This document shows positions 35,267 through 43,665 of a stretch of DNA of 64,000 nucleotides, in pieces. Positions within the stretch are counted from its first letter, which is position 1. The number at the start of each line of letters is the position of its first letter. Origin of the DNA: UBA981 sp942490995 (GTDB lineage Bacteria > Pseudomonadota > Gammaproteobacteria > Ga0077536); contig CALOBG010000014.1 of the NCBI GenBank assembly GCA_942490995.1, positions 62,001 through 126,000 on the forward strand, given 5' to 3'. A program made the translations under genes and the position numbers. The notes below the pieces were generated by a model. The model did no database searches and was not told the DNA's origin. It saw nothing but the letters and a program-made list of their open reading frames with translations.

Positions 35267-36760
35267 ATGCAGCAGATCGTCGACACCATCAACGGATTCG
35301 TCTGGAGCGCACCGCTCGTTTATTTGTGCCTCGGCGCCGGGCTTGTTTTCTCGATCCTGACGCGATTCGTTCAAGTGCGCTTGTTCAGCGAAATGATCCG
35401 GCTGCTGTTTGTTAGCAAGGAGTCGGAGCGTGGCATCTCCTCGTTCCAGGCGCTGGCGGTGTCGCTGTCCGGGCGGGTCGGCACCGGCAATATCGCCGGC
35501 GTTGCGGCCGCAATCGGCTTTGGCGGCCCCGGCGCGATCTTCTGGATGTGGATCGTCGCGTTCCTCGGATCGGCCACCGCTTACATCGAATCGGCGCTGG
35601 GTCAGATCTACAAGGAAGAAGAGGAAGGCGAATATCGCGGCGGGCCGGCCTTTTATATCGAAAAGGCCATGGGTAACAAGGCCTACGCCTGGGTGTTTGC
35701 GGTAACGACAATTGTCGCGACCGGGCTGTTGCTGCCGGGCGTGCAGTCGAATGCGATCGGCAACGCCGCCGACCTCGCCTTCGGCAATGGCACGATGCTC
35801 GATACGGTATTCGGCACGATCAGCGCCACCAAGCTCTTTACCGCCATCGTCATCGTGGCCGTGCTCGGTTTCATCATTTTCGGTGGCGTAAAACGTATCG
35901 CCCACTTCACCCAGGTCGTCGTGCCGTTCATGGCACTGGGCTATGTCATCGTTGCCGTCGGTATCGTGCTGATGAATATTTCCGCGCTGCCCGGCATTCT
36001 GAGCCTGATCGTCGACAACGCATTCACCCTCGAGGCGGTGACCGGTGGTGCCGTATTCTGGGGTGTGAAGCGCGGCATTTTCTCCAACGAGGCCGGCCAG
36101 GGAACGGGGCCGCATGCCGCGGCTGCCTCGGAGGTGGACCACCCGGCCCAGCAAGGCCTCGTACAGGCGTTCTCGGTATATGTCGATACGCTGCTGGTTT
36201 GCACCGCGACGGCTTTCATGATCCTGATCACCAATTCCTACAACGTCGTGGACGGCAATGGCACACCACTGGCCGGTTTTAATTTCGTCGATGCGGCAAT
36301 CGATCCCAATACGCCGACGTTTACGCAACTGGCGGTAGAAAGCGCGATGCCCGGCCTCGGCAAACCGTTCGTTGCCGTTGCGCTGTTCTTTTTCGCTTTC
36401 ACGACGCTGCTCGCCTATTACTACATCGCCGAAACGAATGTCGCTTATCTGCGGCGCTTTTTTAAAGTCCCGTATGAACTCGTGATCCTGAAGCTGGCGC
36501 TGATGGCCTCGGTGTTCTACGGCACGATCCGCACCGCGAGCCTGGCCTGGGGTCTCGGCGAAATCGGCGTCGGCCTGATGGCATGGCTCAATATCGTCGC
36601 GATCCTGATCCTTTTCTTCATGGGCAAACCGGCGCTGAAGGCGCTTGCCGACTACGAGCGGCAGCGCAAGGCCGGGGTCAGCCGCTACACTTTCGATCCG
36701 GACAAGCTCGGTATCAAAAACGCGGATTTCTGGCGCGAGAGAAAGCTGAAATCGGAATGA
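35267..36760 (+). CDS. sodium:alanine/glycine symporter (AGCS family)
   Basis: The 497-residue inner-membrane transporter carries the AGCS signatures: SSFQALAVSLSGRVGTGNIAGVA (about residues 62-84), GGPGAIFWMW, GGPAFYIEKAMG, KRGIFSNEAGQGTGPHAAA (about 268-286) and PALKALADYE near the C-terminus. About eleven membrane helices are visible. It imports alanine or glycine with Na+. It is a single-gene unit between an exported-protein gene and a hairpin shared with the convergent XRE gene. The length is normal for the family (about 450-500). Confidence 0.93.
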   Translation: MQQIVDTINGFVWSAPLVYLCLGAGLVFSILTRFVQVRLFSEMIRLLFVSKESERGISSFQALAVSLSGRVGTGNIAGVAAAIGFGGPGAIFWMWIVAFLGSATAYIESALGQIYKEEEEGEYRGGPAFYIEKAMGNKAYAWVFAVTTIVATGLLLPGVQSNAIGNAADLAFGNGTMLDTVFGTISATKLFTAIVIVAVLGFIIFGGVKRIAHFTQVVVPFMALGYVIVAVGIVLMNISALPGILSLIVDNAFTLEAVTGGAVFWGVKRGIFSNEAGQGTGPHAAAASEVDHPAQQGLVQAFSVYVDTLLVCTATAFMILITNSYNVVDGNGTPLAGFNFVDAAIDPNTPTFTQLAVESAMPGLGKPFVAVALFFFAFTTLLAYYYIAETNVAYLRRFFKVPYELVILKLALMASVFYGTIRTASLAWGLGEIGVGLMAWLNIVAILILFFMGKPALKALADYERQRKAGVSRYTFDPDKLGIKNADFWRERKLKSE

Positions 36761-36804
36761 CGCCAGCCGGGCGGTTCAAATCCAATGCAAGGTGACTTCG
36801 GTAT

Positions 36805-36828
36805 GCCGGGCCTCCCCGCAGGCCCGGC
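36805..36828. terminator. bidirectional hairpin terminator
   Basis: A perfect 9-bp stem GCCGGGCCT / AGGCCCGGC with loop CCCCGC lies between the convergent symporter gene (stop 36760) and XRE gene (stop 36832). The T-rich CTTACTTCTC after it on the plus strand is weak, so termination may be modest. Confidence 0.55.
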
Positions 36829-36831
36829 GCC

Positions 36832-37047
36832 TTACTTCTCCTCGTAGCGAAACACCGTCTCCAGCGGCACCCCGAACACCCGTGCAATACGGAACGCAAC
36901 CTCGAGTGACGGCGAGTATTTCTCTTTCTCGATCGCCACCACCGTTTGTCTCGTCACCCCGATCCGTTTCGCGAGTTCGGCCTGGGTCATTTCGTCGTGC
37001 ATGAATCGCAGCTTGCGAATGTCATTGCGGACAGCGGTGCCGCCCAT
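36832..37047 (-). CDS. small XRE-family transcriptional regulator, second copy
   Basis: Again 71 residues: EMTQAELAKRIGVTRQTVVAIEKEKYSP is the helix-turn-helix, followed by VAFRIARVFGVPLETVF. It is a paralogue of the regulator at 26014, with identical length and the same FGV-LETxF end. The ATG at 37047 lies one base past the TGA of the upstream membrane-protein gene, so translation is coupled. It ends at the hairpin shared with the symporter gene. It probably binds the inverted repeat in the promoter of its own operon at 37533. Confidence 0.9.
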   Translation of the reverse strand: MGGTAVRNDIRKLRFMHDEMTQAELAKRIGVTRQTVVAIEKEKYSPSLEVAFRIARVFGVPLETVFRYEEK

Positions 37048-37048
37048 C

Positions 37049-37483
37049 TCAGATTCCCCGCCGGTAGTACACGAGCTGGGTAACCAGCTTGACCGTCTCC
37101 GCAGCGACCAGCGATAACAGCAGCACATGCGCGGTGATCACCGGCGTCTGCAAGGCGGCACAGAAAATACCCGTCACCGCCCCGGCGCCGAGCACGTAAC
37201 TCGACAGGCTGTTGGCCCGCACCTCGATCAGTGCATCGCGCTCGTCACCGGTCACCTCGGCGTCGGCGCCACGGCGTGCCGTATCCAGCCCCAGCGCGGC
37301 ATGAAAAATGACCTCGACGATGATGATCAGGATCACCAATCCAATCAGCGCGCGGAAGATGTCACCAAACACGAGCTCGCCCGACGCCAGCGCCGACCCG
37401 TACTCGGAGAAATACCAGGTGTAGGCAGCCCCCATCGTGATCAGCGACACCCAGGCGCTCTTTTCCCCGTAGGACATATCCAT
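37049..37483 (-). CDS. four-helix membrane protein paired with XRE regulator, second copy (DUF2178-like)
   Basis: The 144-residue protein has four membrane helices: about residues 11-30, 40-62, 92-112 and 118-137. The charged loop between helices 2 and 3 contains GDERDALIEVRANSLSSY, the ERD motif of DUF2178-like proteins. It is the first gene of a two-gene operon with the XRE regulator at 36832. Sequence similarity to the partner at 25577 is low outside the topology and loop. Function is unknown. The 5' region carries a recognisable sigma-70 promoter. Confidence 0.8.
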   Translation of the reverse strand: MDMSYGEKSAWVSLITMGAAYTWYFSEYGSALASGELVFGDIFRALIGLVILIIIVEVIFHAALGLDTARRGADAEVTGDERDALIEVRANSLSSYVLGAGAVTGIFCAALQTPVITAHVLLLSLVAAETVKLVTQLVYYRRGI

Positions 37484-37518
37484 ATCGCAGCTCCTATCGT
37501 GTCAAATTATTTCGATAT

Positions 37519-37547
37519 ACAGTATGATTTATTTGACTCCGTGTCAA
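37519..37547 (-). promoter_or_regulatory. promoter and operator of the membrane-protein/XRE operon
   Basis: On the minus strand TTGACA (37542-37547) and TACTGT (37519-37524) are separated by exactly 17 bp. The inverted repeat TTGAC-N5-GTCAA (37533-37547) overlaps the -35 box, the classic position for repression. A further GTCAA lies at 37501-37505. The small XRE protein of the same operon is the obvious candidate to bind here, which is inference. Confidence 0.62.
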
Positions 37548-37974
37548 TATAGTTAGACGCAAAAATCGATACATCAGCAATGGAGGCACTCAACAGGTAG
37601 CGAAATGCAGGCAGGGCAATTCCGCGAGCGCTAAACCAGTCGCCGCGACGAGTGGCTCATCGTTACGCGAACCGAGGGCCGCAGTCGCGCTGAAGGCAAA
37701 CGCCCAGGTATGCGCCGCTCCGTCAATATCGAATACCGCGGCGAATGTTCGCCTTCATCGGGGATCGACCCGAGCCCGGCAGCGAGCCGTTTCGGACACT
37801 TTCGAGATCACCAAGTTCACCGAGAGCGGCCCGCCGTGTCATTCCCATCCACGGAAAAACACATCAGGCATGGTTTACCCGCATGGTCCGTTGCATCCCG
37901 ACCGGTATTGCAGGGGCCGCAAGCGCTAACGGCGCTCCCGCGCGCGAACGCCGGCGGGGTCACCAGACCTGGCT
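37548..37974. other. intergenic, no gene supported
   Basis: About 430 bp between the XRE operon promoter and a TPR-gene remnant. AT-rich for the first 25 bp, then GC-rich with short open frames that lack ribosome sites. No repeat or RNA gene was recognised. Confidence 0.45.
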
Positions 37975-38237
37975 CTATTTGCGTTCGGCACGCTCCGCAT
38001 CGAGCTCGACCATGAAGTCGTGTGCGGCGTCGCGCCGCTCGACTTCGACGCGCTGGCGATCGACGTCGGCCCTGACCGCGGTCATCATCGCCGCGAAACG
38101 CGGATCGCCACGGATATCGTCAAGCCGCGGGTCCCGGGCACGTAGGTAGTAATCCCTCCATCTGACCTCGATGGCGGCGTCCAGTCGTTGCAGCGCCAGC
38201 TCGGCTGCGCGAACCAGCGTCGAGGACGTTTTCTCGC
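37975..38237 (-). pseudogene. C-terminal remnant of a TolB/TPR-type protein
   Basis: The minus strand from about 38237 to a TAG at 37975 encodes roughly 85 residues. They include LALQRLDAAIEVRW, then DPRLDDIRGDPRFAAMM and a charged helical tail ending in ERAERK. DPRF followed by a helix is how the TPR protein at 1392 ends (DDPRFQALIERMRASE). Upstream, this frame is closed by a TGA and no start codon or ribosome site precedes it, so only the 3' end survives. It could alternatively be spurious coding-like DNA. The resemblance is by eye and short. Confidence 0.5.
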
Positions 38238-38270
38238 CTCAACAAAGGCGCTTTCCGCTCAACTGCCTCT

Positions 38271-38322
38271 TCACGTCTCCCTCACATTTGGCTCACATCC
38301 GTTTCACGCACTGGCCTATATC
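38271..38322 (+). promoter_or_regulatory. four 11-bp-spaced TCAC repeats and -10 box before the beta-barrel gene
   Basis: TCAC begins at 38271, 38282, 38293 and 38304, an exact 11-bp period, each followed by a variable seven bases. A TATATC -10 lies at 38317-38322, so the last two repeats overlap the -35 position. OmpR/PhoB-type regulators bind head-to-tail direct repeats with this period. The adjacent response regulator at 39219 belongs to that family. The target gene would be the beta-barrel protein at 38397. Confidence 0.7.
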
Positions 38323-38396
38323 GTCTCTCCCGAGCCTGACGGCTATGACACGAAGTCCGGCCACAACATGACGATGAGCTGCTTGAGGAGAGAGCC

Positions 38397-39086
38397 ATGC
38401 ACAACGAAAAAATCACCATCGTGATTAAGAAAAGTATTTATCTGACCGCCCTTGCGGCCGCCTCCGTACTGGGTATTTGCGAGCCGGCTTCCGCCGAGAA
38501 TGACTGGTATGTCCGCGCAGCGGGCGGATTGTCATGGATCGATGACGACGACAGCACCGACCTGACCGACGGCAACGGGACCCAAAATGCGGATGCCTCA
38601 TTCAATGCCGGCTACACCGTAGCGGCGGCGATCGGGCGCTGGTTCCACCCGCGCTGGCGTGCCGACCTCGAGTGGGCCTACCGCAGCAACGACAACGACG
38701 ACATCAGGCTCGCCGATGGCCGCCGGGCAGACGATGGCAACTTCGCTTCCAGTGCATTGTCCCTCAACGGCTATTACCACTTCAGCGATGGTCGCGAGAT
38801 CGGCCGCATCAGTCCCTATGTCGGTGCAGGCATCGCCTGGGTCAATGAGATCGATATCGACCTCGAAGGCCTCGGCGGAGAATACGAGGATCTCGAAGAC
38901 GACGGTTTTGGCGTGCAAATAATGGGTGGGGTGTCCTACCGCCAGACTCAGCGGCTGCGCTGGGATGGCGAAATACGCTGGATGTATTTCGATGAAGCCG
39001 ATCTCGAAAATGGCGCCAACGTGAAATTGGAGAGTGTCGATTACAACCCGCTGACTGTCTCGATCGGGTTCAGCTACGGCTTCTGA
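38397..39086 (+). CDS. outer-membrane beta-barrel protein
   Basis: The 229-residue protein has a signal peptide (IYLTALAAASVLGICEPASA). The mature part alternates short polar turns with amphipathic strands: WYVRAAGGLSWI, AGYTVAAAIGRWFHPRWRADLEWAYR, ALSLNGYYHF, ISPYVGAGIAWV, VQIMGGVSYRQ and LTVSIGFSYGF. The C-terminal Phe is the usual signal for BAM insertion. It resembles the small eight-stranded OmpA/Opa-type porin-like proteins. GAGGAG lies 7 bp before the ATG. It is the first gene of the run leading into the two-component system and follows the four TCAC repeats. Confidence 0.88.
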   Translation: MHNEKITIVIKKSIYLTALAAASVLGICEPASAENDWYVRAAGGLSWIDDDDSTDLTDGNGTQNADASFNAGYTVAAAIGRWFHPRWRADLEWAYRSNDNDDIRLADGRRADDGNFASSALSLNGYYHFSDGREIGRISPYVGAGIAWVNEIDIDLEGLGGEYEDLEDDGFGVQIMGGVSYRQTQRLRWDGEIRWMYFDEADLENGANVKLESVDYNPLTVSIGFSYGF

Positions 39087-39109
39087 CGCCGCAACCGGAG
39101 ATGCTGACA

Positions 39110-39202
39110 ATGAACGAATACGAGGACATAACACCGGAAATGATCGTCATCGGACTGGCGCTGGGGCTGTCGCTTCTCGGCGCCATTCTCCGGCTGATCT
39201 GA
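39110..39202 (+). CDS. 30-residue single-span membrane peptide
   Basis: This short frame encodes a six-residue acidic start (MNEYED), then ITPEMIVIGLALGLSLLGAI and RLI, a single hydrophobic helix. GGAG lies 9 bp upstream. It sits 23 bp after the beta-barrel gene and 17 bp before the response regulator, on the same strand. Small membrane peptides next to two-component systems can modulate the kinase; that role is inference. The length, helix and ribosome site make it a plausible real gene, although it is below usual gene-finder limits. Confidence 0.6.
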   Translation: MNEYEDITPEMIVIGLALGLSLLGAILRLI

Positions 39203-39218
39203 TCCGGCCGGAATCCGC

Positions 39219-39983
39219 ATGCGCAACACAGACGAAAACCTCGCGACACAGGATACGCCATCAAATCCGCCGGGGGCCGATACCATGCGCCAACGCAGTG
39301 CGCTGACCGTACTGATGGTCGAGGACAATCGCGACATCGCGGAAAACGTCTGCCTGTTCCTGGAAAACTCGGGGCACAGCGTCGACTACGCGGCAAGCGG
39401 ACGCGAGGCGCTGCGACTCGTGGACGGCAACCGTTACGATGCATTGATCGTCGACGTGATGCTGCCTGGCATTGACGGACTTGCGCTATGCCGCGAGCTG
39501 CGCGAACGGCAACGCCTCGACACACCGATCCTGATGCTGACGGCGCGCGACCGGCTTGATGACAAACTCGACGGCTTCGATGCCGGCGCGGACGACTATA
39601 TGACCAAGCCGTTCGAGCTGGAGGAACTGGAAGCACGCCTGCTGGCACTGACCCGGCGCGCCCGTGGCGCGGTCAGTCACACGCTTTGCGTCGGTGACAT
39701 CGAACTCGATTCCCGTGCGATGCGCGCGAGCCGCGCCGGGACCGAGCTGGATTTGAGCCCGACCGGTTTCAAGCTGCTGCAGCAGATGATGCTTGCCTAT
39801 CCGAACATCGTCTTTCGCGACGACATGGAACGAGCAATCTGGGGCGACGATCCGCCCGACAGTGATGCATTGCGCAGCCATGTATTCGCATTACGCAAAG
39901 CAGTGGACCGGCCGTTCGATCACAAGATGGTGAAGACCGTTCACGGAATCGGATTCCGCCTGCAACCCGCCGATGAAGACTAG
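39219..39983 (+). CDS. OmpR-family response regulator
   Basis: A receiver domain is followed by a winged-helix effector domain in 254 residues. The receiver begins TVLMVEDNRDIAENV, has the phosphoacceptor Asp79 in LIVDVMLPG, LMLTARD and the KPFELEELEARL end. The effector domain has LDLSPTGFKLLQQMM, and HVFALRKAVD with VHGIGFRL closing the winged helix. ATG 39219 leaves a 24-residue polar leader; ATG 39285 starts near the receiver and may be the true start. It overlaps the kinase gene by 11 bp. It likely drives the beta-barrel gene through the 11-bp repeats at 38271-38307. Confidence 0.93.
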   Translation: MRNTDENLATQDTPSNPPGADTMRQRSALTVLMVEDNRDIAENVCLFLENSGHSVDYAASGREALRLVDGNRYDALIVDVMLPGIDGLALCRELRERQRLDTPILMLTARDRLDDKLDGFDAGADDYMTKPFELEELEARLLALTRRARGAVSHTLCVGDIELDSRAMRASRAGTELDLSPTGFKLLQQMMLAYPNIVFRDDMERAIWGDDPPDSDALRSHVFALRKAVDRPFDHKMVKTVHGIGFRLQPADED

Positions 39984-41271
39984 ACGTTACCTGCGGCGCC
40001 GGATCCTGGCGGGATTCGCGCTGTTCGGCCTGACGGTGGTCGGATTCTCGATCGGCACTTTCGTCAAAGCGTATTACGACGGCCAGGACTCGCTGACCGA
40101 GGCGCTCATCAATGCCGAGGTCGCGCGAATCCAGGCCCGCTTTGTTGTGGCCGGAACTGCGGCGCTGCCGCGGCAAGAACCGCTCTATGCCTATACCCGG
40201 ACCGAGGACATGATCCCGCTGCATGCCGAACTCGCCGCCGGGCTCGCGCCGGGACTTCATGAAATGGACACCGGAACCGGACCGGCGGTCGAACGCGACA
40301 TGGCGGTCTGGGTCGGCGAACTGGAAGGCACCTCGGACCCGTTATGGGTGATATTCGATATGCCGGACGTCGAGACGATCCCGCGTATCGCCCGCGACTA
40401 CTCTGAACTCGCGCTGGCATATGGCGCGGCGCTATTGCTGTTCGGCGGCTGGCTCGCGACAACGATATCGCGCCGCATTTCGGAGCCGCTCGAGCGTTTC
40501 GCCGCCGAGATAGAGGCGCAGCCACCCGGCCAGTGGCGCGGCGATTTCGCCGCCCGTTACGATGTCGGCGAGATTGGTGCGATGGCCACCGCGCTCGATA
40601 CGACGATCCGGCGCAATCGCGACCTGCTGGAACGCGAACGGGTATTCATGCAGAACGCCAGTCATGAACTGCGCACGCCAATAACAGTGGTGCGCGGCGC
40701 GGCCGAGGTGCTGGAGACCCTGCCAGAATTACACGGCAGTCGCGCACAACAGATCGTGCAACGCATCGCTCGCGCCAGCCGCGACATGACGGCGCTGACC
40801 GAGGCGTTTTTGTGGCTCGGACGCGAACCCGACAGCAACGGCGAAAGGGCCAGCTGCGACGCTGAACAGGTCGTCAAGAATGCGTTACGGCAGACACTGC
40901 ACCTGCTACAGGACAAACCGGTCGAGGTCGGGATCGAGAGCGCCGGATCCGTGACAATCGGCTGCCGCCCCGAACTCCTCGAAATCGCTCTGGTCAACCT
41001 GCTGCGCAATGCATTCCAGCACACCGAAAGCGGCCGCGTAGATGTCGTCATAGCGGACACTGTGATCGAGGTGCTCGATACCGGGCCCGGTATCGCCGCC
41101 GAGGATGCCGACCGGCTGAAACGCCGCGGCCGGCGCGGACGCGGCAGCGATGGCTTCGGACTGGGGCTCGCGATCGTCGACCAATTGTGCGAGCACCTCG
41201 GCTGGCGGCTGGAAATCGGCAACCGGCAAAATGGCGGCTGCCGCGCCCGGATCGCCAATCTCAGCGCCTGA
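39973..41271 (+). CDS. sensor histidine kinase
   Basis: Two membrane helices (about residues 10-33 and 146-169) flank a short periplasmic domain of about 110 residues. The cytoplasmic part has a HAMP-like linker, the dimerisation helix with phosphoacceptor His231 in NASHELRTPITVVRG, the N box LVNLLRNAFQHT, the DTGPGIA G1 box and GFGLGLAIVDQL. It phosphorylates the regulator encoded just upstream, with which it overlaps by 11 bp. The signal it senses is unknown. Confidence 0.93.
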   Translation: MKTRRYLRRRILAGFALFGLTVVGFSIGTFVKAYYDGQDSLTEALINAEVARIQARFVVAGTAALPRQEPLYAYTRTEDMIPLHAELAAGLAPGLHEMDTGTGPAVERDMAVWVGELEGTSDPLWVIFDMPDVETIPRIARDYSELALAYGAALLLFGGWLATTISRRISEPLERFAAEIEAQPPGQWRGDFAARYDVGEIGAMATALDTTIRRNRDLLERERVFMQNASHELRTPITVVRGAAEVLETLPELHGSRAQQIVQRIARASRDMTALTEAFLWLGREPDSNGERASCDAEQVVKNALRQTLHLLQDKPVEVGIESAGSVTIGCRPELLEIALVNLLRNAFQHTESGRVDVVIADTVIEVLDTGPGIAAEDADRLKRRGRRGRGSDGFGLGLAIVDQLCEHLGWRLEIGNRQNGGCRARIANLSA

Positions 41272-41410
41272 ATAACGCATCGCCCTGCGCCTTCATCGTG
41301 CGCCCGACCATGGCCTGGAGAAACCGATCGCCACTTGTGGCGAAAATTCCGGATCGCCAGGAGTACGGCAGTCGCACACCCTCTCGCGCACCGGCGGTCG
41401 GCGTTTCAGG

Positions 41411-42244
41411 TTACTCCGCGCCCGCCTCCGCCCCGTGCGTGTACATGTGCACGTCGCGCTGCGGGAACGGGATACTGATACCGGCGTGGTCGAGGGCTTT
41501 CTTGACCCGTTCGGTGACCTCGTGCGAGGCGCGCATATAGTCCTCGGCCCTGACCCACGGGCGCAGCGCGATATTGACACTGCTGTCACCCAGACTCGAC
41601 ACGGTGACTTTCGGCTCTGGATCCTCCAGCACATACTCGCTTGCAATGATCGCATCCATCAGCACCTGCTTGGCATGATCGATATCGTCGTGGTAACCAA
41701 TGCCCACCTCCATGTCCAGCCGGCGCGTGTCGGCATCCATGTAGTTGATGATTTTGCCGTCCATGATCTGACCGTTGGGGATAATGATCTTGGTTTTGTC
41801 GGGCATCCGCAGCGTGGTGGTGAAAACATCCACCTCCTCGACAAACCCCTCGGTCTCCGCCACACAGACATAGTCACCGAGTTTGTACGGACGGAATATG
41901 ATCATCAGCACGCCGGCCGCGAAATTCGACAGTGACCCCTGCAAAGCAAGACCGATGGCAAGGCCGGCGGCACCGAGAACCGCAACCAGCGAAGCGGTCT
42001 GGATCCCGACCGAACTGATCGTTGCAATCACCACGAAGATCATCAGCACCGCGAACACGATGTTGCGCAGGAATTTGCGCAGCATGTCGTCCATGTTGGC
42101 CCGCTTCATTATCCGGTCGATCAGGTTCGAGATCACTTTCGCGGCGATACGGCCAAAGAAAAAGATCGCGACCGCCTTGAGGACAATGAGCCCCCAGGTC
42201 AGGCCCAGCTCCTGCAACCGTGGCAGCCATTCTGCAATATCCAT
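41411..42244 (-). CDS. MscS-family small-conductance mechanosensitive channel
   Basis: The 277-residue channel has three membrane helices. The pore helix is glycine/alanine-rich (LGAAGLAIGLALQGSLSNFAAGVLMI), followed by the beta domain PYKLGDYV through TKIIIPNGQIMDGKIINY and the alpha-beta vestibule. The family opens on hypo-osmotic shock. Length and order of parts are normal for MscS (about 280). It has a ribosome site and is divergent from the OYE gene. Confidence 0.94.
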   Translation of the reverse strand: MDIAEWLPRLQELGLTWGLIVLKAVAIFFFGRIAAKVISNLIDRIMKRANMDDMLRKFLRNIVFAVLMIFVVIATISSVGIQTASLVAVLGAAGLAIGLALQGSLSNFAAGVLMIIFRPYKLGDYVCVAETEGFVEEVDVFTTTLRMPDKTKIIIPNGQIMDGKIINYMDADTRRLDMEVGIGYHDDIDHAKQVLMDAIIASEYVLEDPEPKVTVSSLGDSSVNIALRPWVRAEDYMRASHEVTERVKKALDHAGISIPFPQRDVHMYTHGAEAGAE

Positions 42245-42437
42245 GTTCAGTCTCCCCGCACATTCATTCAGGCGGGCATCCTGTCACAAACTCAATCCGC
42301 GGTTCAAAAAATCGAACTCCGCGGCGACCGGCCCGTGGGTTCGATCCCGTCAACATCCATAATGGGGCGAGGACCGAATTCCCATGGGGCACGACGCGCC
42401 CTGACTGTCACGAACCCTCTTTGCACAAGGAAGAAAA

Positions 42438-43499
42438 ATGAGCGGCGACCTGAAACTATTGCAGCCGGTTAAAATCGGCTCGATCGATATGGCCAACCGG
42501 ATGGTCATGGCACCGATGACCCGCAGCCGCGCCAGCGCGGACGGTGTCCCGGACAAGCTGGTGGCCGAGTACTATTGGCAACGCGCCGGTGCCGGGCTGA
42601 TCATCAGTGAGGGCACCTTCCCGAGCGCAATGGGTAAGGGCTATGTGCGCACCCCCGGCATACACACCGCGGAGCAAATCTCCGCCTGGAGCAAGGTCAC
42701 CGATGCGGTGCAGGGCGCGGGCGGGCGCATGGTTTGCCAGATCATGCATGCCGGCCGGATCTCTCATCCGAACCTGCTGCCCGGTGGGGCCACGCCGGTC
42801 GCGCCGTCCGCGGTCACACCGCAGGGGCAGGTTTATACCGACGACGGTATGCTGGATTACGAAACACCGCGCGCACTCGAAACAGACGATATTGCATCGA
42901 TCGTCGCGGAGTTTGCGCACGCCACCTCCTGTGCACTGGACGCCGGATTCGATGGTGTGGAGTTGCACTCGGCCTCCGGCTACCTGCCGGAACAATTCCT
43001 CTCCAGTAGCACGAATCTCCGTACCGACGGCTATGGTGGCAGTATCGCCAATCGCGCCCGGTTCCCGCTCGAAGCGCTCGACGCGATGATCGACGTCGCC
43101 GGGGCCGACCGGGTCGGGATAAAAATCGCGCCCGAGATGGGCTTCAACGACATCAGCGACGCCAATCCCAGGGAGACCTACAGTTATCTGGTCGACCAGC
43201 TCGAGCGCCGCGGCATCGCCTATCTTCACGTCGCCCGCTTCCCCGGCGAGGTCGACTATTTCGAACTGCTGCGGCCGCGTTTCTCGGGCGCGTTCCTCGC
43301 GGGTGTCGGACTGACCCGGGACAGCGGCGAAACGCTGCTGAGGGAAAACGTGGCCGATGCGGCGGTGTTTGGTCAGTTGTTCATTGCCAACCCCGATCTG
43401 CCAGAACGCTTTCGTCGAGGCAGCGAACTGAACACGGCGGATCCGGATACGTTTTACAGCCCGGGACCGGAGGGCTATATCGACTACCCGTCGCTGTAG
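42438..43499 (+). CDS. Old Yellow Enzyme-type alkene reductase with variant active site
   Basis: This 353-residue flavoprotein has the OYE barrel: NRMVMAPMTRSRA, QIMHAGRISHPNLLPGG, the FMN/substrate-binding segment VELHSASGYLPEQFL and NRARFPLEAL. Family members reduce activated alkenes with NAD(P)H. The usual substrate-binding pair is His-x-x-Asn or His-x-x-His; here it is His177-Ser-Ala-Ser180, so the second donor is serine. Tyr182 is kept. AAGGAAG lies 5 bp before the ATG. The gene is unlinked to a regulator; RecQ follows 166 bp on. Confidence 0.93.
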   Translation: MSGDLKLLQPVKIGSIDMANRMVMAPMTRSRASADGVPDKLVAEYYWQRAGAGLIISEGTFPSAMGKGYVRTPGIHTAEQISAWSKVTDAVQGAGGRMVCQIMHAGRISHPNLLPGGATPVAPSAVTPQGQVYTDDGMLDYETPRALETDDIASIVAEFAHATSCALDAGFDGVELHSASGYLPEQFLSSSTNLRTDGYGGSIANRARFPLEALDAMIDVAGADRVGIKIAPEMGFNDISDANPRETYSYLVDQLERRGIAYLHVARFPGEVDYFELLRPRFSGAFLAGVGLTRDSGETLLRENVADAAVFGQLFIANPDLPERFRRGSELNTADPDTFYSPGPEGYIDYPSL

Positions 43500-43665
43500 G
43501 CAGCATCCCGATGCGGCGGCACCGGACCTCTGTGTCCGCTGCCGTCTGCACGTTCCAACGCGGTCCGCTGCGGTGGCAATTCCGCCTGGCAATGGCCAAA
43601 ACCCTCGGCCCCGGCCTGGCTGAAAGGGTATCATCGGCGCTCCCGCCAGCCCGTACCTGTCACCG

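Noticed and set aside
42335..42360. GGGTTCGATCCCGTC looks like a tRNA T-arm.
   Set aside because: No matching acceptor, D or anticodon arm lies within 80 bp upstream, and no CCA end follows.
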